Shown here piece after piece: positions 49,934 to 51,530 of a DNA stretch of 51,530 nt (position 1 is its first letter; every line of letters begins with the position of its first letter). Below the pieces are notes generated by a model. The model saw nothing but the letters and a program-made list of their open reading frames with translations, did not search any database and was not told where the DNA came from. Made by a program: the position numbers and the translations under genes. The stretch comes from a virus. The stretch covers positions 1-51,530 of IMG/VR virus record IMGVR_UViG_3300045738_000290, one strand, 5' to 3'.

Positions 49934-50587
49934 TTATTTCCTTATTAGAGTTATTGGTTTAAATGGCACTCTCCTCATAGGAGGAGGCGTTATCTGCCTA
50001 CGTCTAGTCGGGGTAACCATTTCGCTAACAGCTGCCCTTGCAAGATCAGAGAATATAGATGAAACTTCACCGGTATCGCTGATGGCCGCAGAAGTGGTGG
50101 AAGTCTCGGGGGCCAATGGTGCCCTCATTTCAGGTACTTGCTCAGCTACTGGGTTACCTGCTCTTCTGTTGTCAGCGTTACCGAAGAAATGCGCACCACG
50201 TTGTGTCCAACTACCATTCTCTGCCCAATATGGGACTTTACCAGCGTAGTAGTGAGTTGCCCCACCAGTATTATCTTCATAATTACCAGACATAAGGGCA
50301 TCAGCTGCTCTATAAGCATCTTCTGAAGGTGTCACTTTAGACATATCTCGTCCTTGCTCACCACCAGCATGGCCTGTTTCCACATTCCAAACTGAAAACT
50401 GTCCGGGTTTCATAATGACGCTTCTTAAGTCATCACCACCAAACCTACCAGACGAAACTCTGTTAAAAATAACAGAGCCTACATCCATCATGCCACCATA
50501 ACCTTGGTTACCAGCTTCAGCTTGGAGAGTTCTAGCTAATCTTTCTCTCTCATTCATAGCCATACCTCTCTCATTTTTCATAGCCAT
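49934..50587 (-). CDS. Virion cell-wall hydrolase, SleB-like
   Basis: A 217-residue peptidoglycan hydrolase of the SleB (Hydrolase_2) type. ERLARTLQAEAGNQGYGGMM has the catalytic Glu near residue 24. VGSVIFNRVSSGRFG, MKPGQFSVWN, GGATHYYAGKVPYWAE and GAHFFGN are the further family motifs. The C-terminus is Pro/Arg-rich. Unlike the GH19 endolysin it is encoded with the internal virion proteins, so it probably opens the wall locally during DNA entry. AAAGGAG precedes the ATG. Confidence 0.85.
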   Translation of the reverse strand: MAMKNERGMAMNERERLARTLQAEAGNQGYGGMMDVGSVIFNRVSSGRFGGDDLRSVIMKPGQFSVWNVETGHAGGEQGRDMSKVTPSEDAYRAADALMSGNYEDNTGGATHYYAGKVPYWAENGSWTQRGAHFFGNADNRRAGNPVAEQVPEMRAPLAPETSTTSAAISDTGEVSSIFSDLARAAVSEMVTPTRRRQITPPPMRRVPFKPITLIRK

Positions 50588-50600
50588 ATTTTATTCTCCT

Positions 50601-51059
50601 TTAGAATATCTTAAACATCTTAGCAGCAATAAGAAGTGGAATTGCTATCGGTGCTGCTGCGGCCATCAGAGGACCTGCTGCGGCCAAGGCACCTGTCATA
50701 CCACCAGCTGCTGTACCTGCCCCAGCTGCCAGACCCGCAAGCCCAGTACCGGAGGCTGCTGTAGCTGCTCCTGCTGCGACTGACGCTGCTTCTGCTAATA
50801 ACGCTGCTTCTGATGCACCTGCTGCAAGTGGCCCAAGGGCTTCTGCTGCTGTGAGCATTGTACCAGTGTTTGTAGCTCCTGCTGCAATTGAATTAGTGAG
50901 CGCTGGAATTGCATTGTCCATTACAAAATCTTCTGCAATACCAGTGCCTGTAGAAATTACTGCCTCGGTAAGAGGGTCAGTCTGTTTTGCTTGTATTTGC
51001 GCTGGGGCAATTGGTTGAGCTGGTGTAAAGTTTCTAAACATTTCTCTGTTAAGTGCCAT
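50601..51059 (-). CDS. Ala/Gly-rich hydrophobic virion protein (152 aa)
   Basis: A 152-residue protein. The first 45 residues are soluble (NREMFRNFTPAQPIAPAQIQ); the rest is nearly continuous Ala/Gly with Leu and Ile, ending AAPIAIPLLIAAKMFKIF. It is comparable in character and position to T7 gp14-type small ejection proteins that insert in the outer membrane. No sequence motif supports this beyond composition. It starts directly after the stop of the Lys/Ala-rich gene. Confidence 0.65.
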   Translation of the reverse strand: MALNREMFRNFTPAQPIAPAQIQAKQTDPLTEAVISTGTGIAEDFVMDNAIPALTNSIAAGATNTGTMLTAAEALGPLAAGASEAALLAEAASVAAGAATAASGTGLAGLAAGAGTAAGGMTGALAAAGPLMAAAAPIAIPLLIAAKMFKIF

Positions 51060-51530
51060 CTATCTTCCCCCTCTGTGTAGAGCTACTTTTCTAGCCCTAA
51101 ATTTAGCCTTGGCTGCTTTGGCCCTAGCGTCTAGCCTAGCCTTTAATTTAGCCTTGTCCTTAGCTGCTTGTTTAGCCTTGTCCTTAGCTGCTTGTTTAGC
51201 CTTGTCCTTAGCTGCTTGTTTAGCCTTTAATTTAGCCCTTGATTTAGCCCTAGATGCCCTAGCCTTAGACCTTAATCTAGCCCTTAATTTAGCCTTGGCC
51301 TTAGCTGCTCGTTTAGCCTTTAATTTAGCCCTAGATGCTTTGTCCTTAGCTGCCTTATCTAAAGCTGCTTGTTTAACTTTAGCTGCTTGCACCTTCTCAG
51401 CTGCTTTAATCCTAGCTGTTGCCGCTGCCTTGTCCTTAGCTGTCTTCTCAGCTGCTTTAATCCTAGCTGTTGCCGCTGCTTTGTCCTTAGCTGTCTTCTC
51501 AGCTGCTTTAATCCTAGCTGTTGCCGCTGC
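51060..51530 (-). CDS. Lys/Ala-rich histone-H1-like protein (partial, 5' end outside window)
   Basis: The frame is open to the window edge; 156 residues are visible. It is almost wholly Ala, Lys and Arg, with repeats such as KQAAKDKAKQAAKDKAK and, at the 5' side, three copies of a 17-residue unit (ATARIKAAEKTAKDKAA). Composition resembles the C-terminal tail of histone H1 and bacterial H1-like proteins, which condense DNA. Placed with internal virion proteins, it may be packed with or ejected with the DNA. A GTG at 51392 could be an internal start, but the upstream frame is equally gene-like. Confidence 0.65.
   Translation of the reverse strand, partial: AAATARIKAAEKTAKDKAAATARIKAAEKTAKDKAAATARIKAAEKVQAAKVKQAALDKAAKDKASRAKLKAKRAAKAKAKLRARLRSKARASRAKSRAKLKAKQAAKDKAKQAAKDKAKQAAKDKAKLKARLDARAKAAKAKFRARKVALHRGGR
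51393..51530 (-). repeat. 51-bp tandem coding repeats
   Basis: Nearly three copies of a 51-bp unit coding for 17 Ala/Lys-rich residues run into the window end. The units are almost identical, so the sequence may be expanded or collapsed in other isolates or assemblies. Confidence 0.85.

Noticed and set aside
1-51530. Temperate lifestyle
   Set aside because: No integrase, excisionase, CI-like repressor or attachment site was recognised on either strand.
1-51530. Circular closure of the window ends
   Set aside because: Joining the ends would give the fibre frame a stop after five codons, but repeats at the right edge make this unreliable, so neither end is called complete.

Overview
The window is most of the genome of a lytic, tailed double-stranded DNA phage with podovirus-type organisation. 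Replication and transcription genes are of the T7 kind: a gp4-like primase-helicase, a family A DNA polymerase, a 5'-3' exonuclease and a single-subunit RNA polymerase. The head genes look more like the SU10/Kuravirus type (P22-like portal, major head protein with the SU10 signature, adaptor). No integrase, repressor or CRISPR array was seen. The host is probably a Gram-negative alphaproteobacterium, perhaps marine. The reasons are indirect: a B12-dependent ribonucleotide reductase with ThyX, an SbmA/BacA-type transporter, an ExbB/ExbD-like pair, and two GTTC-N7-GTTC words like alphaproteobacterial LexA boxes.

Layout. Bases 1-11439 (minus strand) form a late operon. Read from its promoter end it holds an ExbB/ExbD-like membrane trio, large terminase, GH19 endolysin, portal, two small proteins, scaffold, major capsid, a terminator, adaptor and a long coiled-coil fibre that runs off the window. 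Bases 11440-12557 are an AT-rich control region without genes. It carries a phased array of 10-11 bp units and an element of about 42 bp that recurs at 25.65 kb. Bases 12624-25062 (plus) are the early/accessory region: many small genes, hairpin repeats, a T7 gp2.5-like ssDNA-binding protein, two ClpP-fold proteases, an SbmA/BacA-like transporter, rIIA/rIIB-like genes, tRNA-Arg(UCU) and a GP88-domain protein. Bases 25114-25548 (minus) hold a lone small-terminase-like gene. Bases 25757-39615 (plus) are the nucleotide metabolism, replication and transcription block. Bases 39757-51530 (minus) encode the ejected/internal virion proteins.

The most notable point is that the phage appears to carry two single-subunit RNA polymerases. 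The 788-residue protein at 36741-39107 is an ordinary T7-type enzyme. The 1226-residue protein at 39757-43437 lies among the virion proteins and shows degenerate copies of motifs A, B and C in the right order and spacing, so it may be an N4-like polymerase carried in the particle. This suggests a hybrid programme in which an ejected polymerase starts early transcription and the T7-type enzyme takes over. Hairpin repeats in the early region are candidate start or processing sites.

Other unusual cargo: an SbmA/BacA-like peptide transporter beside two ClpP-like proteases; an ExbB/ExbD-like operon heading the late genes; a Lys/Ala-rich histone-H1-like protein; an ejection protein with a nuclease-like N-terminus; and a 97-bp direct repeat that copies the end of the ssDNA-binding protein gene. 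Function calls are from motif reading by eye; no database search was run.
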